A stretch of 15,256 nucleotides of DNA from Burkholderiales bacterium UBA1834 (GCA_002339015.1 DDJC01000050.1:27575-42830); one strand, 5' to 3'. Numbered from the stretch's first letter, positions 1-7,709 are shown. A program made the numbers and translations. The notes: generated from the letters alone by a model not told the origin.

Positions 1-610
1 GCGGCAGCAGCGCGAACAGGCCCACCTGCGTGCCCACATCGTCGGACAGGAACAAACCCCGGTGGCCGCCAGCCTCCAGGCCCTGCGCGATGATGGCGTC
101 CACGCCGCGATCGGCCAGCCAGCGCGCCTCGGCCACCGTGGTGGCTGACGACAACACCTTCGCGCCCCAGCTGCGCACACGCGCCAGCAATGCCTCGTCC
201 GGCAAGCCGAAGTGAAAGCTGATCACCGGCGGGCGGAAGGCCTCGATCACCTCGGCCACTTCCGCACCGAACGGACGGCGCCCCGGGCCTTGCGGGATGT
301 CGGCTTCGTTGGCGTCGAACTCGGCGTAATAAGGCCGCAGCGCCTGCTTCCAGTCCGCGTCACGCGCCGCATCCGGCACCGGCGGCTGGTGAGCAAAGAA
401 GTTCACGTTGAAAGGCCTGGACGTGGCCGCGCGGATGGCCGCCAACTCCTTGCGCAGCGCATCGTCACCCAGCATGGCCGCCGGCAGCGAACCCAGCCCT
501 CCGGCCTCGCTCACCGCGATCGCCAAGGCACTGCCCTGCACCCCGGCCATCGGCGCCTGGATCACTGGCAGATCGATGCCCAGCAGCTCGGTCAGGGGAG
601 CGGTGCTCAT
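1..610 (-). CDS. Nitronate monooxygenase / 2-nitropropane dioxygenase-like FMN flavoprotein (C-terminus cut off)
   Basis: Read by translating the reverse strand. 203 codons are present and the frame runs off the left edge, so roughly the last third of a normal 310-350 residue protein is missing. The family uses FMN to oxidise alkyl nitronates; some members are NADH:quinone reductases instead. Visible motifs are QAPMAGV (18-24), NVNFFAH (68-74), FHFG (132-135, with a candidate catalytic His133) and AQGLEAGGHRG (175-185, the FMN phosphate-binding loop of the TIM barrel). The ATG at 610 has AAGGA 7 nt upstream and fits the family N-terminus. An in-frame ATG at 646 preceded by GGAGGA would add 12 residues and cannot be excluded. 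The gene is divergent from the AcuI-like reductase. Family assignment is firm; the exact substrate is not known. Confidence 0.9.
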   Translation of the reverse strand, partial: MSTAPLTELLGIDLPVIQAPMAGVQGSALAIAVSEAGGLGSLPAAMLGDDALRKELAAIRAATSRPFNVNFFAHQPPVPDAARDADWKQALRPYYAEFDANEADIPQGPGRRPFGAEVAEVIEAFRPPVISFHFGLPDEALLARVRSWGAKVLSSATTVAEARWLADRGVDAIIAQGLEAGGHRGLFLSDDVGTQVGLFALLP

Positions 611-776
611 GATGGATCCTTGTGCGTGTTCAGCGGGAAGCTTCATTGTGATCCTCCAGCCCCGAACAAGCTGCCAAAGGGGCTTGTCACGCCACCGCTC
701 AAACACGCAGCAATGGCATCCCCATCATGGCCATCGTCACAGGCCCTAAGATGCCCACCAGACGCCCAGCGCCATC

Positions 777-796
777 CCCGGCGTGGCCACGCCGGG
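777..796. promoter_or_regulatory. Perfect 20-bp palindrome upstream of the reductase gene
   Basis: CCCGGCGTGGCCACGCCGGG is its own reverse complement with no central spacer. It ends 8 bases before the AGGAGA ribosome site (805-810) of the gene starting at 816. It could be a dimeric repressor operator or, if transcribed, a strong hairpin next to the ribosome site. No regulator can be assigned. Confidence 0.5.
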
Positions 797-815
797 CACG
801 TACCAGGAGACACCC

Positions 816-1814
816 ATGTTCAACGCCCTCGTCCTCGACAAGACCCCCGACTTCAGCGCCGAACTGCGCGAGGTGGACGACAGCTTCCTGCCCACCTTCG
901 CGGATGGCGGCGGCGTCACCGTCGCCATCGAGCACTCCACGCTCAACTACAAGGATGGCCTGGCCATCACCAACAAATCGCCCGTGGTGCGCAGCTGGCC
1001 CATGGTGGCGGGCATCGACGGCGCCGGCACCGTGCTCGACAGCGATCACCCTGCCTGGAGGGCCGGTGACCGTGTCATCCTCAACGGCTATGGCGTGGGC
1101 GAGACGCACAAGGGCTGCCTGGCCGGCAAGGCCCGCCTGCACGGCGACTGGCTGGTGCGCCTGCCCGAGGCCTTCAACACGCGCCAGGCCATGGCCATCG
1201 GCACGGCGGGCTACACCGCCATGCTGTGCGTGATGGCGCTGGAACGTCACGGGGCGCTGGACCAGCCGGCCGATGGCGAGGTGCTGGTGACCGGTGCCAC
1301 CGGCGGCGTCGGCTCCGTGGCCGTGGCGCTGCTGTCCCGGCTGGGCCACAAAGTCGTGGCCGCCACCGGCAAGGCCAGTGAAGAGGCTTACCTGAAGCAG
1401 CTCGGCGCCAGGAGCATCATCGAGCGCGCCGAGTTGGGCAGCCCCGGCAAGCCGCTGCAGAAGGAACGCTGGAAAGCCGTGGTCGACGCCGTGGGCAGCC
1501 ACACCCTGGTCAACGCCTGCGCGCAGACACGCTACGGCGGCGCCGTGGCCGCCTGCGGCCTGGCCCAGGGCTTTGATCTGCCTGCCACGGTGATGCCCTT
1601 CATCCTGCGCGGTGTGGCGCTGCTAGGGGTTGACAGCGTGATGGCCCCGCAGGCCAGGCGCCAGGAGGCGTGGACGCGCCTGGCACGTGACCTGGATCCC
1701 TCGCTGCTGGAGCAGATCACCTCGGAAGCACCGCTGAGTGGCGCCATCCAGGCCGCGCGGGAATTGATGGAAGGCCATGTGCGTGGCCGCATCGTCATCC
1801 GCACCCAGGCCTGA
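816..1814 (+). CDS. acuI: AcuI/YhdH-type NADPH-dependent oxidoreductase (acrylyl-CoA reductase / quinone reductase family)
   Basis: 332 residues, the normal length for zinc-free medium-chain dehydrogenase/reductases of the YhdH/YhfP/AcuI group. AcuI reduces toxic acryloyl-CoA to propionyl-CoA with NADPH, for instance during DMSP or 3-hydroxypropionate metabolism. The N-terminal GroES-like half contains LNYKDGLAI and the MVAGIDGAGTV segment. The Rossmann half carries the nucleotide-binding GATGGVG at 160-166, followed by VAATGK. No structural zinc cysteine cluster is seen, as expected for the group. The start at 816 is chosen because AGGAGA lies 5 nt upstream and MFNALVLDK matches the family beginning; an in-frame ATG at 783 lies inside the preceding palindrome region. 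It stands alone, divergent from the nitronate monooxygenase gene. The exact physiological substrate is inferred from family only. Confidence 0.88.
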   Translation: MFNALVLDKTPDFSAELREVDDSFLPTFADGGGVTVAIEHSTLNYKDGLAITNKSPVVRSWPMVAGIDGAGTVLDSDHPAWRAGDRVILNGYGVGETHKGCLAGKARLHGDWLVRLPEAFNTRQAMAIGTAGYTAMLCVMALERHGALDQPADGEVLVTGATGGVGSVAVALLSRLGHKVVAATGKASEEAYLKQLGARSIIERAELGSPGKPLQKERWKAVVDAVGSHTLVNACAQTRYGGAVAACGLAQGFDLPATVMPFILRGVALLGVDSVMAPQARRQEAWTRLARDLDPSLLEQITSEAPLSGAIQAARELMEGHVRGRIVIRTQA

Positions 1815-1821
1815 CTGCGAC

Positions 1822-1865
1822 GCCCTGGATCGCACGACAGGGCTCAGCGGAGGGCCGCCGCCCTC
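1822..1865. terminator. Two adjacent hairpins between convergent genes
   Basis: GCCCTG (1822-1827) pairs with CAGGGC (1838-1843). GAGGGC (1850-1855) pairs with GCCCTC (1860-1865) over a 4-nt loop and overlaps the stop codon of the haem-protein gene. Neither is followed by a T run, so a bidirectional terminator role is inferred from position between two gene ends. Confidence 0.35.
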
Positions 1866-2874
1866 AGAGCGGCATCGGCCTTGATGCGCCCGCACCGGGG
1901 CCCGTGCCGGGTGCCGATGGCAAGCCTGAACGCGGTGCACCAGGGGTGCCTGCGTCCTCCGCACGGCGCTTGAACATGCCGCGAAGCGTCAGCCCCACCA
2001 CACCCAGCCCCGCCAGCGCGGCGCCTGCAAAGGCCAGCCAGGCCTTGCCCGGCAGGCCATCGCTCAAGAGGCTGTAGGTGTCCGGCACCGGCACGGTCAC
2101 GCTGATCACGCCGGCGGGCTTGCCGGCCACGTAACCGAAACCGCCACCGCCATTGAACTGGTTGTTCACGCGCAGGAATTCGGGCGATTTGGCGGCAGAG
2201 TCATGGCACTTCAGGCAGCTCTTCTGGGCGATCACGGCGCGGGCGTACAGCAGGCGTCCCCCTTCCACCTTCCAATACTCCAGCGGCTCGCCCACACCTT
2301 GTGAACTGGCCTGCTTGGCGCCCTGGTGCGCCGCTCGCGCGGCACTGGCCGGCGTCTGGCGTTCCGCAGAGGCCTGCATGGCCGTCAACGCTTCGAGTTC
2401 GAAGGCATTGGGCGCGTTGCTTTCGTTGAGCACGGTGCGCGCGGTCAGGCGATACTGGGCCTTGCTGCCCGCCGCCAGCAACACATCGGCCAGCTCGCGC
2501 TGGATCAGGGCAGGGTTCTTCCAGTGGTAGGCCTCGACACGCTGCATCACTTCCTTCTCGGAAAGCCTGGGCGCATCCTTGTCCTCGGCACGCGCCCCTT
2601 GCAGGAAGGCCGCGTCACCGTTGCTCATCGCGTACACGGATCGGGTCAGGAAGGTGCCGGGCAGTGCCGCTTTCGCACCTTCCGTGCGCACGTGTACGCC
2701 ACCATACTGTGACGCCCAGCGCCCCACGTTCTCGGCCATGTCGGCCACCGTGCGGCCTTCGCTGACGGTGCGGGACACCACCAGCGCTTCAGCCGCCCAC
2801 CACGCCCCCGTGCCCAAGGCCAACACCAGGATCGCGGACAGCAGAAGAACCAGAAATCCAGACAGGCGTGGCAC
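1864..2874 (-). CDS. Membrane-anchored Tll0287-like (DUF3365) c-type haem protein
   Basis: 336 residues from GTG 2874. A hydrophobic segment at about 5-27 is an uncleaved anchor or signal. A long exported domain resembles the DUF3365/Tll0287-like sensor fold and carries one haem c site, CLKCH at 220-224, followed by the conserved GFGYVAGKPAGVISV segment. A second membrane helix sits at about 279-299, then a Pro/Gly/Ala-rich cytoplasmic tail of about 35 residues. This domain is often found in front of kinases or cyclases, but no output domain is present here. The GTG start is preferred because AAAAGG lies 7 nt upstream; an in-frame TTG at 2910 would add 12 residues. The gene is convergent with the AcuI-like gene. 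Role is probably redox or ligand sensing, or electron transfer in the periplasm. The specific function is unknown. Confidence 0.82.
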   Translation of the reverse strand: MPRLSGFLVLLLSAILVLALGTGAWWAAEALVVSRTVSEGRTVADMAENVGRWASQYGGVHVRTEGAKAALPGTFLTRSVYAMSNGDAAFLQGARAEDKDAPRLSEKEVMQRVEAYHWKNPALIQRELADVLLAAGSKAQYRLTARTVLNESNAPNAFELEALTAMQASAERQTPASAARAAHQGAKQASSQGVGEPLEYWKVEGGRLLYARAVIAQKSCLKCHDSAAKSPEFLRVNNQFNGGGGFGYVAGKPAGVISVTVPVPDTYSLLSDGLPGKAWLAFAGAALAGLGVVGLTLRGMFKRRAEDAGTPGAPRSGLPSAPGTGPGAGASRPMPL

Positions 2875-2947
2875 GGCAAAACCTTTTCGGGACCGCTGCG
2901 CTTGCCACAAGGCCCTGTCAGCGGAGGGTGAATCTCATGTGGCGGGA

Positions 2948-2953
2948 ATTATC
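2948..2953 (-). promoter_or_regulatory. Possible -10 box (GATAAT) for the haem-protein gene
   Basis: On the minus strand GATAAT lies about 75 bases before the GTG at 2874, in an AT-rich patch of an otherwise GC-rich window. It is framed by GGCGG (2941-2945) and CCGCC (2955-2959), an inverted repeat. No good -35 box is seen at 16-18 bp, so an activator may be needed. A further small repeat, TGAGG (2974-2978) / CCTCA (2987-2991), lies upstream. Confidence 0.3.
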
Positions 2954-3028
2954 TCCGCCCATTTGCCCATAAATGAGGACAAATGACCTCACCCCCACAT
3001 CCCGGGGGTTACCCTTAATCACGCCTGA

Positions 3029-3871
3029 TCAAACGCGCGCCATTTCCTCACCCAGCCGTACCGCGCCGGCCGGCTGCCAGCCAGGATTGAAGGCCAGCGG
3101 CCCCTGCGGGAACAGCAGCACCACGGTGGAGCCGAGCAGAAAGCGGCCCATCTCCTCGCCCTTGCGCAGCACGATCTGCTGATCGTCGTAGCGCCATTCG
3201 CGCACCTGGCGCGAGCGCGGCGGGTTGACCACGCCGTGCCACACCGTGCCCATGCTGCCCACGATGGTGGCACCCACCAACGTCAGCACGAACGGCCCGT
3301 TCGGCCCCTCGAACACGCAGACCACGCGCTCGTTGCGCGCGAACAGGCCGGGCACGCCGCGCGCCGTGGCGGGGTTCACGGAGAACAGGTCGCCCGGCAC
3401 GTAGATCATGCGCAGCAGGCGGCCATCGCAGGGCATGTGGATGCGGTGATAGTCACGCGGGCTCAGGTAGATGGTGGCGAAGTGGCCGTTCTCGAACTGA
3501 GCAGCCAGGGCGGCGTCCCCCCCCACCAGCGCAGTGGTGCTGTAGCCGTGGCCCTTGGCCTGGAAGATCTGGTCGCGCTCGATACGGCCGAACTGGCTGA
3601 TGGCGCCATCGACCGGGCAGACCAGTTCGGCGTTGGCGATCGGCCGCACACCGGCCTTCAGAGGCCGCGTGAAGAACTCGTTGAAGGTGGGATAGGCGGT
3701 GATGTCCGCATTGGCCGCCTCTGCCATGTTCACGCTGTAGCGCTTGACGAACCATCGGATCACGGCGGTGGTCAGCGCACCGCCCCTGGCCGATGCGGCC
3801 TTGCCTGCCAGGGCCGTCAGGGCCTGCTTGGGCAGGACGTATTGCGACAGCACGAAAAGACGGTCAGACAC
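3029..3871 (-). CDS. psd: Phosphatidylserine decarboxylase proenzyme
   Basis: 280 residues. It converts phosphatidylserine to phosphatidylethanolamine at the inner membrane, the last step of PE synthesis. All family hallmarks are visible: PVDG with Asp88, the YHRIHMP segment with His142 and His145, and the self-cleavage motif LGST at 246-249. Cleavage between Gly247 and Ser248 leaves a short alpha chain starting with the pyruvoyl group derived from Ser248. FNEFFTRPLK near 63-72 is also typical. The start is GTG (3871), with a GGGG-type weak ribosome site about 9 nt upstream. Shorter than the E. coli enzyme (322) but within the range of bacterial Psd. It lies 39 bp downstream of the LysR gene on the same strand, so read-through is possible. 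No phosphatidylserine synthase gene is next to it in this window. Confidence 0.97.
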   Translation of the reverse strand: MSDRLFVLSQYVLPKQALTALAGKAASARGGALTTAVIRWFVKRYSVNMAEAANADITAYPTFNEFFTRPLKAGVRPIANAELVCPVDGAISQFGRIERDQIFQAKGHGYSTTALVGGDAALAAQFENGHFATIYLSPRDYHRIHMPCDGRLLRMIYVPGDLFSVNPATARGVPGLFARNERVVCVFEGPNGPFVLTLVGATIVGSMGTVWHGVVNPPRSRQVREWRYDDQQIVLRKGEEMGRFLLGSTVVLLFPQGPLAFNPGWQPAGAVRLGEEMARV

Positions 3872-3910
3872 AGGCGCACCCCGGATGATTGGCGAAGGGC
3901 GCCATTTTAG

Positions 3911-4816
3911 CTAGGGGGCGTTGGCCCTGTAGGCAGCGAAGCGATCGGCCAGGAAATCGATGAAGACGCGCACCTTGGCTGACAGGTGGTGGCGCTGCGG
4001 GTAGATGGCATGCACATCCGCCGAGGCATCGGCCCAGGCCGGCAGCACCTGCCGCAACTGCCCGGAATCCAGCAACGTGGCGATGTCCCACTCCGAGCGC
4101 AGCAGGATGCCGTGCCCGGCCACGGCCCAGTCCACCGCCACCTCGCCATGGTTGGTGCTGAGCGGGCCGCGCACCTTCACCAGCGTCTGCTGTCGCCCGT
4201 CAGACAGCTGCCAGTTGTTGAAGGCGCTGGTGTTCTCTCGGATCACGATGCAGCGGTGATCGGTCAGATCACGCGGCGTGGCCGGCTCGCCGTGCGTGGT
4301 CAAGTAGGCTGGGGCGGCGCACAGCAGCCGACGGTTGCTGACGATCTTGCGCGCTAGCACGCGGCGGTCGGGCGGCTCGCCGAAGCGGATGCCGATGTCC
4401 ATGGCGTGGGCGGCCAGGTCCAACGGCCTGTCGGTGAGCTCCAGCAGCACCTCGACCTCCGGGTACTGCGTGGCGAAATCGGAGATGGCCGGGGCCAGCA
4501 GGCGTCGCCCGAAGCCGAAGGTCGCGTTGATGCGCAGCAGGCCGCGCGGCTGCTCGCGGCTGGCGGCCAGCGAGCGCTCCAAGGTATCGATCTCGCGCAG
4601 AATGCGGCCACCTTCTTCCAGATAGCGCTCGCCCTCGGGCGTGAGGCTCAGGCGCCGGGTGGTGCGATGGAACAGTCGCACGCCCAGGCGTTTTTCAAGG
4701 CCAGCCAGGCGGCGGCTCACGGCCGGTGGCGTGACGCCCAGTTCGGGCGCGGCGGAGGCCAAGCTGGGGTGGCGGGCCAGCAGGGCGAAGAAGGCAAGGT
4801 CTTGGGCGTCGCTCAT
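3911..4816 (-). CDS. LysR-family transcriptional regulator (DmlR/CrgA-like group)
   Basis: 301 residues. The N-terminal winged helix-turn-helix covers roughly 1-60, with the recognition region LGVTPPAVSRRLAGLEKRLG (27-46) and the conserved FHRTTRRLSLTPEGERYL. An effector-binding periplasmic-binding-protein-like domain follows from about 88 (LRINATFGFGRRLLAPAI, then DIGIRFGEPPD). The start at 4816 is chosen because MSDAQDLAFFALL aligns with the usual LysR beginning; the frame stays open with ATGs up to 4903, but these would run into the operator. It is divergent from a TauE/SafE permease and separated from it by a palindromic LysR-type site, so it most likely controls that permease and itself. 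The effector is unknown; an exported or imported small organic or sulfur compound is an inference from the permease. Confidence 0.93.
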   Translation of the reverse strand: MSDAQDLAFFALLARHPSLASAAPELGVTPPAVSRRLAGLEKRLGVRLFHRTTRRLSLTPEGERYLEEGGRILREIDTLERSLAASREQPRGLLRINATFGFGRRLLAPAISDFATQYPEVEVLLELTDRPLDLAAHAMDIGIRFGEPPDRRVLARKIVSNRRLLCAAPAYLTTHGEPATPRDLTDHRCIVIRENTSAFNNWQLSDGRQQTLVKVRGPLSTNHGEVAVDWAVAGHGILLRSEWDIATLLDSGQLRQVLPAWADASADVHAIYPQRHHLSAKVRVFIDFLADRFAAYRANAP

Positions 4817-4880
4817 GGGCTCGGTAGGCAAGGCACGGAAATTGATGCGTTCAAGTAACGAATCAAATGATTTCAGCACC

Positions 4881-4904
4881 ATTGATGAAATGCAAGTCAT
4901 CAAT
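4881..4904. promoter_or_regulatory. LysR-type operator between the regulator and the permease
   Basis: ATTGATGA (4881-4888), 8-nt spacer, TCATCAAT (4897-4904): a perfect 8-bp inverted repeat containing the T-N11-A pattern recognised by LysR proteins. A weaker related pair, TTGAT (4842-4846) and ATCAA (4862-4866), and a palindromic ATGATCAT (4903-4910) lie beside it. Position between divergent LysR and target genes supports the call. Confidence 0.65.
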
Positions 4905-4934
4905 GATCATCAGCACATGCTGTCCCTGTCCGTG

Positions 4935-5720
4935 ATGTCGATCCTGCACGTCCTGCCCGCCCTGGCACTGGGTGCCCTGCTGGGCTTCTTCGGGGGGCTG
5001 TTCGGCATCGGCGGTGGCATCATCGCCATCCCGCTGCTGGTGCTGGCCTACGGCATGGACCAGCCCATGGCCCAGGGCACGGCCCTGGTGATGATGGTGC
5101 CCAACCTGCTGATCGGCTGGTGGCGCTACACCCGGCACCAGCCCGTGCCCTGGCAGCGCGCGCTGGCCCTGGGCGTGATCGCGGCGGCAACCACCTGGGT
5201 GGTTGCCCACGTGGCCACACGCATGCCGCCGCATTGGCTGCGCCAGGTATTCAGCCTGTTCCTGCTGGGCCTGTCCGCGCACCTGCTGCAGCAGCAGCGG
5301 CGCGCGCGTCAGGGCGGCAAGAAGGCCGCGGCTCAAGAGCCCACGACAGCGCGCGTGCCTCAACGCTACCTGCCCCTGGTCGGGCTGGTTGGCGGCAGCA
5401 GCATGGGCCTGCTGGGCATCGGTGGCGGCCTGGTGGCCACACCCATCTTCACCAGCCTGTTCGGCCAGCGCCAGACCATGGCGCAGAGCTTCGCGCTGGC
5501 CCTGGTGGCGCCCAGCTCGGTCATCGCGCTGAGCACCTACGCCACGGCCCATCAGGTGGACTGGTCCATGGGGCTGCCCCTGGCCGCGGCCGGCATGTTC
5601 ACCGTGTCGGCCGGGGTCGCGCTGGCGCAGCGCCTGCCCGAGCAGAAGCTGCGCGCGGCCTTCGCGTGGATGCTGCTGCTGACCTCGGTGTGGCTTCTGG
5701 CGGGGCCGACCGGCCGGTAA
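4935..5720 (+). CDS. TauE/SafE family membrane permease (sulfite/organosulfonate-type exporter)
   Basis: 261 residues and almost entirely hydrophobic, with about eight membrane helices. The family's internal duplication is clear: GGLFGIGGG at about residues 19-27 and GSSMGLLGIGGG at about 154-165, each followed by a proline-bearing helix (IPLLVL, TPIFTSL). Known members export or import sulfite, sulfoacetate or other small anions across the inner membrane. A basic Gln/Arg-rich loop (about 117-131) links the two halves. In-frame ATGs at 4890, 4917 and 4935 all lack a good ribosome site. 4935 is preferred because 4890 falls inside the LysR operator and MSILHVLPALALG matches the family start. 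It is divergent from the LysR regulator that probably controls it and convergent with the esterase gene. Substrate not determined. Confidence 0.88.
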   Translation: MSILHVLPALALGALLGFFGGLFGIGGGIIAIPLLVLAYGMDQPMAQGTALVMMVPNLLIGWWRYTRHQPVPWQRALALGVIAAATTWVVAHVATRMPPHWLRQVFSLFLLGLSAHLLQQQRRARQGGKKAAAQEPTTARVPQRYLPLVGLVGGSSMGLLGIGGGLVATPIFTSLFGQRQTMAQSFALALVAPSSVIALSTYATAHQVDWSMGLPLAAAGMFTVSAGVALAQRLPEQKLRAAFAWMLLLTSVWLLAGPTGR

Positions 5721-5726
5721 GCCCCG
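5701..5726. terminator. Hairpin at the end of the TauE/SafE gene
   Basis: CGGGGC (5701-5706) pairs with GCCCCG (5721-5726) around a loop that contains the palindrome CCGGCCGG. It spans the permease stop codon, and only 18 bp separate this stop from the stop of the convergent esterase gene. There is no T run, so the terminator role is inferred from position. Confidence 0.35.
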
Positions 5727-5738
5727 GACTCATTCACA

Positions 5739-7352
5739 TCACGAGGGGTCGAACAAGGCGCAGTGGTGGTCCTTGCGGAAAGCGGCCGAGCCGAACACGA
5801 TCATGCCGTCGCTGCTGATGTTCAACGAACTTGCGCGCTGCGCGCTGAAGGCCGGCCAGTAAGGCGGCAAAGGTCCGTTGGGATTGCCTGTTGCGGCAAA
5901 GCGCCCCCAATAGCTGATCAACTGCTCCGACAACTGCTTCTGCGCCTTGTTCCAGAACAGCATGGGCCAGGTCTGCTGGCTGCCCTGGAACAGGAAGATC
6001 AGTTCGGCCCCGTGCAAGGAACCCAGGCGCATCAACGGATCCGGAAAGAGGAAGGGCAAGCCGGTTTCCGAAAACTCGTAGCTGTAGGTCGGCACCTGGC
6101 GGGCAAAGGCTTCCGTCTCGCGCATGGCATCGCACGAGAAGAAGTAGTCGGTCAGCAGTGCGCTGAACGCCCGGTCGAGCGAGCCATAGGCCTGCTTGGT
6201 GTAGGTGCCTCGCAGTGTTGTGGCCCGGTGGAGGTCACCGCCCGCGATCTGGCCAATGTAGAACTCCACGTCCGCCTGACGCACCGTCCTGAACGAGGCC
6301 TGGTGATACTCGATGCCGACGAACAGGTCGCCTTCCTCATGGGTGGTGCCGATCATCATGGGCACGCGCTGGAACTGGCCTTGCCGCACCTGCTGGCCAG
6401 GATCAGCCGTGAGCGTGACGCCATCGCGCACAGGCGTCCAGCGAATGGTCACATCCCGGATTTCGTTGCCGTTGGGCACGGAGGCCGTCACCACATCGGC
6501 GGCGGGCTTGTCGCGCATGCAGGCCAGTTGCCCGGGACCGCTCGGGCAGCCCAACTGAGCGCCCAGGTTGGCCGACTGTGCCTCCATGGTTTCAGGCGGT
6601 GTCGTGGTCAACAGGCTGCAGGTGCCGCTTTGCATGATGGCGCGGTGGAACAGCCCCTGCGAGCCAGGCGACACGGTGTGCAGGCATACGCTGGCGCCAC
6701 CGGCGGAATGGCCGAACAGCGTCACGCGCGATGCATCGCCGCCGAAACGCCCGATCTGCGACTGCACCCAGCGCAAGGCAGCCTGCTGATCCTGCAGGCC
6801 GAGGTTGGACGACCGGTGCTGCGCCGCCAGTTCCGGCGCGCGGAAGAAGCCGAAGGCGCCCAGTCGGTAGTTGATCGACACCACCACGGCATGCGCCTTG
6901 TTGGCCAGCTTGGTCATGTCGTAATCGGCCGCCGAGCCGGACAGGAAGGCCCCACCATGGATCCACACCATCACCGGCAGCTTGCCGTTGCCGATGTTGT
7001 CGGGCACATGCACGTTGAGGTAGAGGCAATCCTCATTGGCCGATTTGGGTGACAGGAAGCTGGCGGGCTGGGCACAGCGATCGCTGAATGCCCTGCCATC
7101 GCGGGTACCGCTCCAACTCGCGGGCGGTTGGGGCGATTGCCATCGCAGCTCGCCGACAGGCGGCGCCGCATATGGAATGCCCATGTAGGCGCGCACGCCA
7201 TCGACCAGCTTGCCACTGATCTCGCCCTGACTGGTCTGAACCTTCGGCGGCGCCGGCGTGAACAGCGTGGCATGAGCCGAAGCCACCAGCAGTGCGCCCA
7301 AAGCGCACGAGGATGCGAAACGGGCCGCCGGCCTTGTCCATGGATGAGTCAT
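5739..7352 (-). CDS. Secreted type-B carboxylesterase / lipase
   Basis: 537 residues, typical for type-B carboxylesterases of the alpha/beta-hydrolase fold. A signal peptide ends near VASAHA (residues 23-28), so the enzyme is periplasmic or secreted. Motifs: NEDCLYLN (106-113, type-B signature 2), oxyanion-hole HGGAF (132-136) and the nucleophile elbow FGHSAGG (213-219) with Ser216. Probable acid is Glu340 in THEEGD, and probable base is His447 in SLHGAE. It hydrolyses carboxylic esters; the natural substrate cannot be read from sequence. ATG 7352 is supported by AAGGA about 8 nt upstream. It is divergent from the LytS-type kinase gene across a 300-bp region rich in inverted repeats, and tail-to-tail with the TauE/SafE permease. 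Confidence 0.94.
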   Translation of the reverse strand: MTHPWTRPAARFASSCALGALLVASAHATLFTPAPPKVQTSQGEISGKLVDGVRAYMGIPYAAPPVGELRWQSPQPPASWSGTRDGRAFSDRCAQPASFLSPKSANEDCLYLNVHVPDNIGNGKLPVMVWIHGGAFLSGSAADYDMTKLANKAHAVVVSINYRLGAFGFFRAPELAAQHRSSNLGLQDQQAALRWVQSQIGRFGGDASRVTLFGHSAGGASVCLHTVSPGSQGLFHRAIMQSGTCSLLTTTPPETMEAQSANLGAQLGCPSGPGQLACMRDKPAADVVTASVPNGNEIRDVTIRWTPVRDGVTLTADPGQQVRQGQFQRVPMMIGTTHEEGDLFVGIEYHQASFRTVRQADVEFYIGQIAGGDLHRATTLRGTYTKQAYGSLDRAFSALLTDYFFSCDAMRETEAFARQVPTYSYEFSETGLPFLFPDPLMRLGSLHGAELIFLFQGSQQTWPMLFWNKAQKQLSEQLISYWGRFAATGNPNGPLPPYWPAFSAQRASSLNISSDGMIVFGSAAFRKDHHCALFDPS

Positions 7353-7423
7353 GTGGGTATCCTTGCGTTTGTCCGGGGTGATGAGGCCCGTGTGGCATCG
7401 CGGGCCAATCTAAGTGGGTATCC
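7353..7423. repeat. 10-bp direct repeat and 7-bp inverted repeat upstream of the esterase
   Basis: GTGGGTATCC occurs at 7353-7362, in the esterase leader next to its ATG, and again at 7414-7423. The second copy overlaps an inverted repeat TCGCGGG (7398-7404) / CCCGCGA (7422-7428). These may be regulator binding sites for the esterase promoter; no protein can be assigned. Confidence 0.35.
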
Positions 7424-7482
7424 CGCGACAGCCCAGCTGCATCGGACAAGGCGCGCAGCCACGGGACAGACGCACCCGCCAC

Positions 7483-7560
7483 GGCCTTGAATGGCATGCA
7501 GGCCATTCGCAGCAGCCGGAATTGCATTTCACGCAGGCAAGGCGGCCATTCAAGGCCGCC
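7483..7560. promoter_or_regulatory. Nested inverted repeats in the esterase-kinase divergent region
   Basis: GGCCTTGAATGGC (7483-7495) is repeated in inverted form as GCCATTCAAGGCC (7545-7557), 13 of 13 bases. GAATGGC (7489-7495) also pairs with GCCATTC (7502-7508). The hairpin GGCGGCC-ATTCAA-GGCCGCC fills 7541-7560. The common core GCCATTC thus appears three times in alternating orientation, which suggests a multi-site operator or alternative stem-loops. The rest of 7353-7645 holds no gene I can support. Confidence 0.45.
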
Positions 7561-7709
7561 GATTCGCTTTTCGCACCACCACCCCTGTCCGGATCCCTGG
7601 GGCATGCATTAGGCTCGCCCATCCGGACTCACGACGCTGTTCCCCATGATCCGCCTCGCGGCACATCATCCGCCCCAAGCGCTACGAGCAGGTCGGGCTG
7701 TTCAGGGCA

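Noticed and set aside
212..1069. A 285-codon plus-strand frame over the nitronate monooxygenase and the start of the reductase
   Set aside because: It crosses two well-supported genes and their intergenic region in other frames, has many Arg/His residues and no family signature.
3005..3028. Possible terminator downstream of psd
   Set aside because: The C-rich and G-rich runs there do not form a stable stem with a T tail in the right direction.
5763..7052. A 429-codon plus-strand frame across the esterase gene
   Set aside because: Antisense to a carboxylesterase with full catalytic motifs; composition and lack of motifs mark it as a shadow frame.
7541..7571. Hairpin GGCGGCC/GGCCGCC followed by TTTT as an intrinsic terminator
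   Set aside because: The T run starts several bases after the stem, and there is no plus-strand gene just upstream to terminate. More likely part of the operator repeats.
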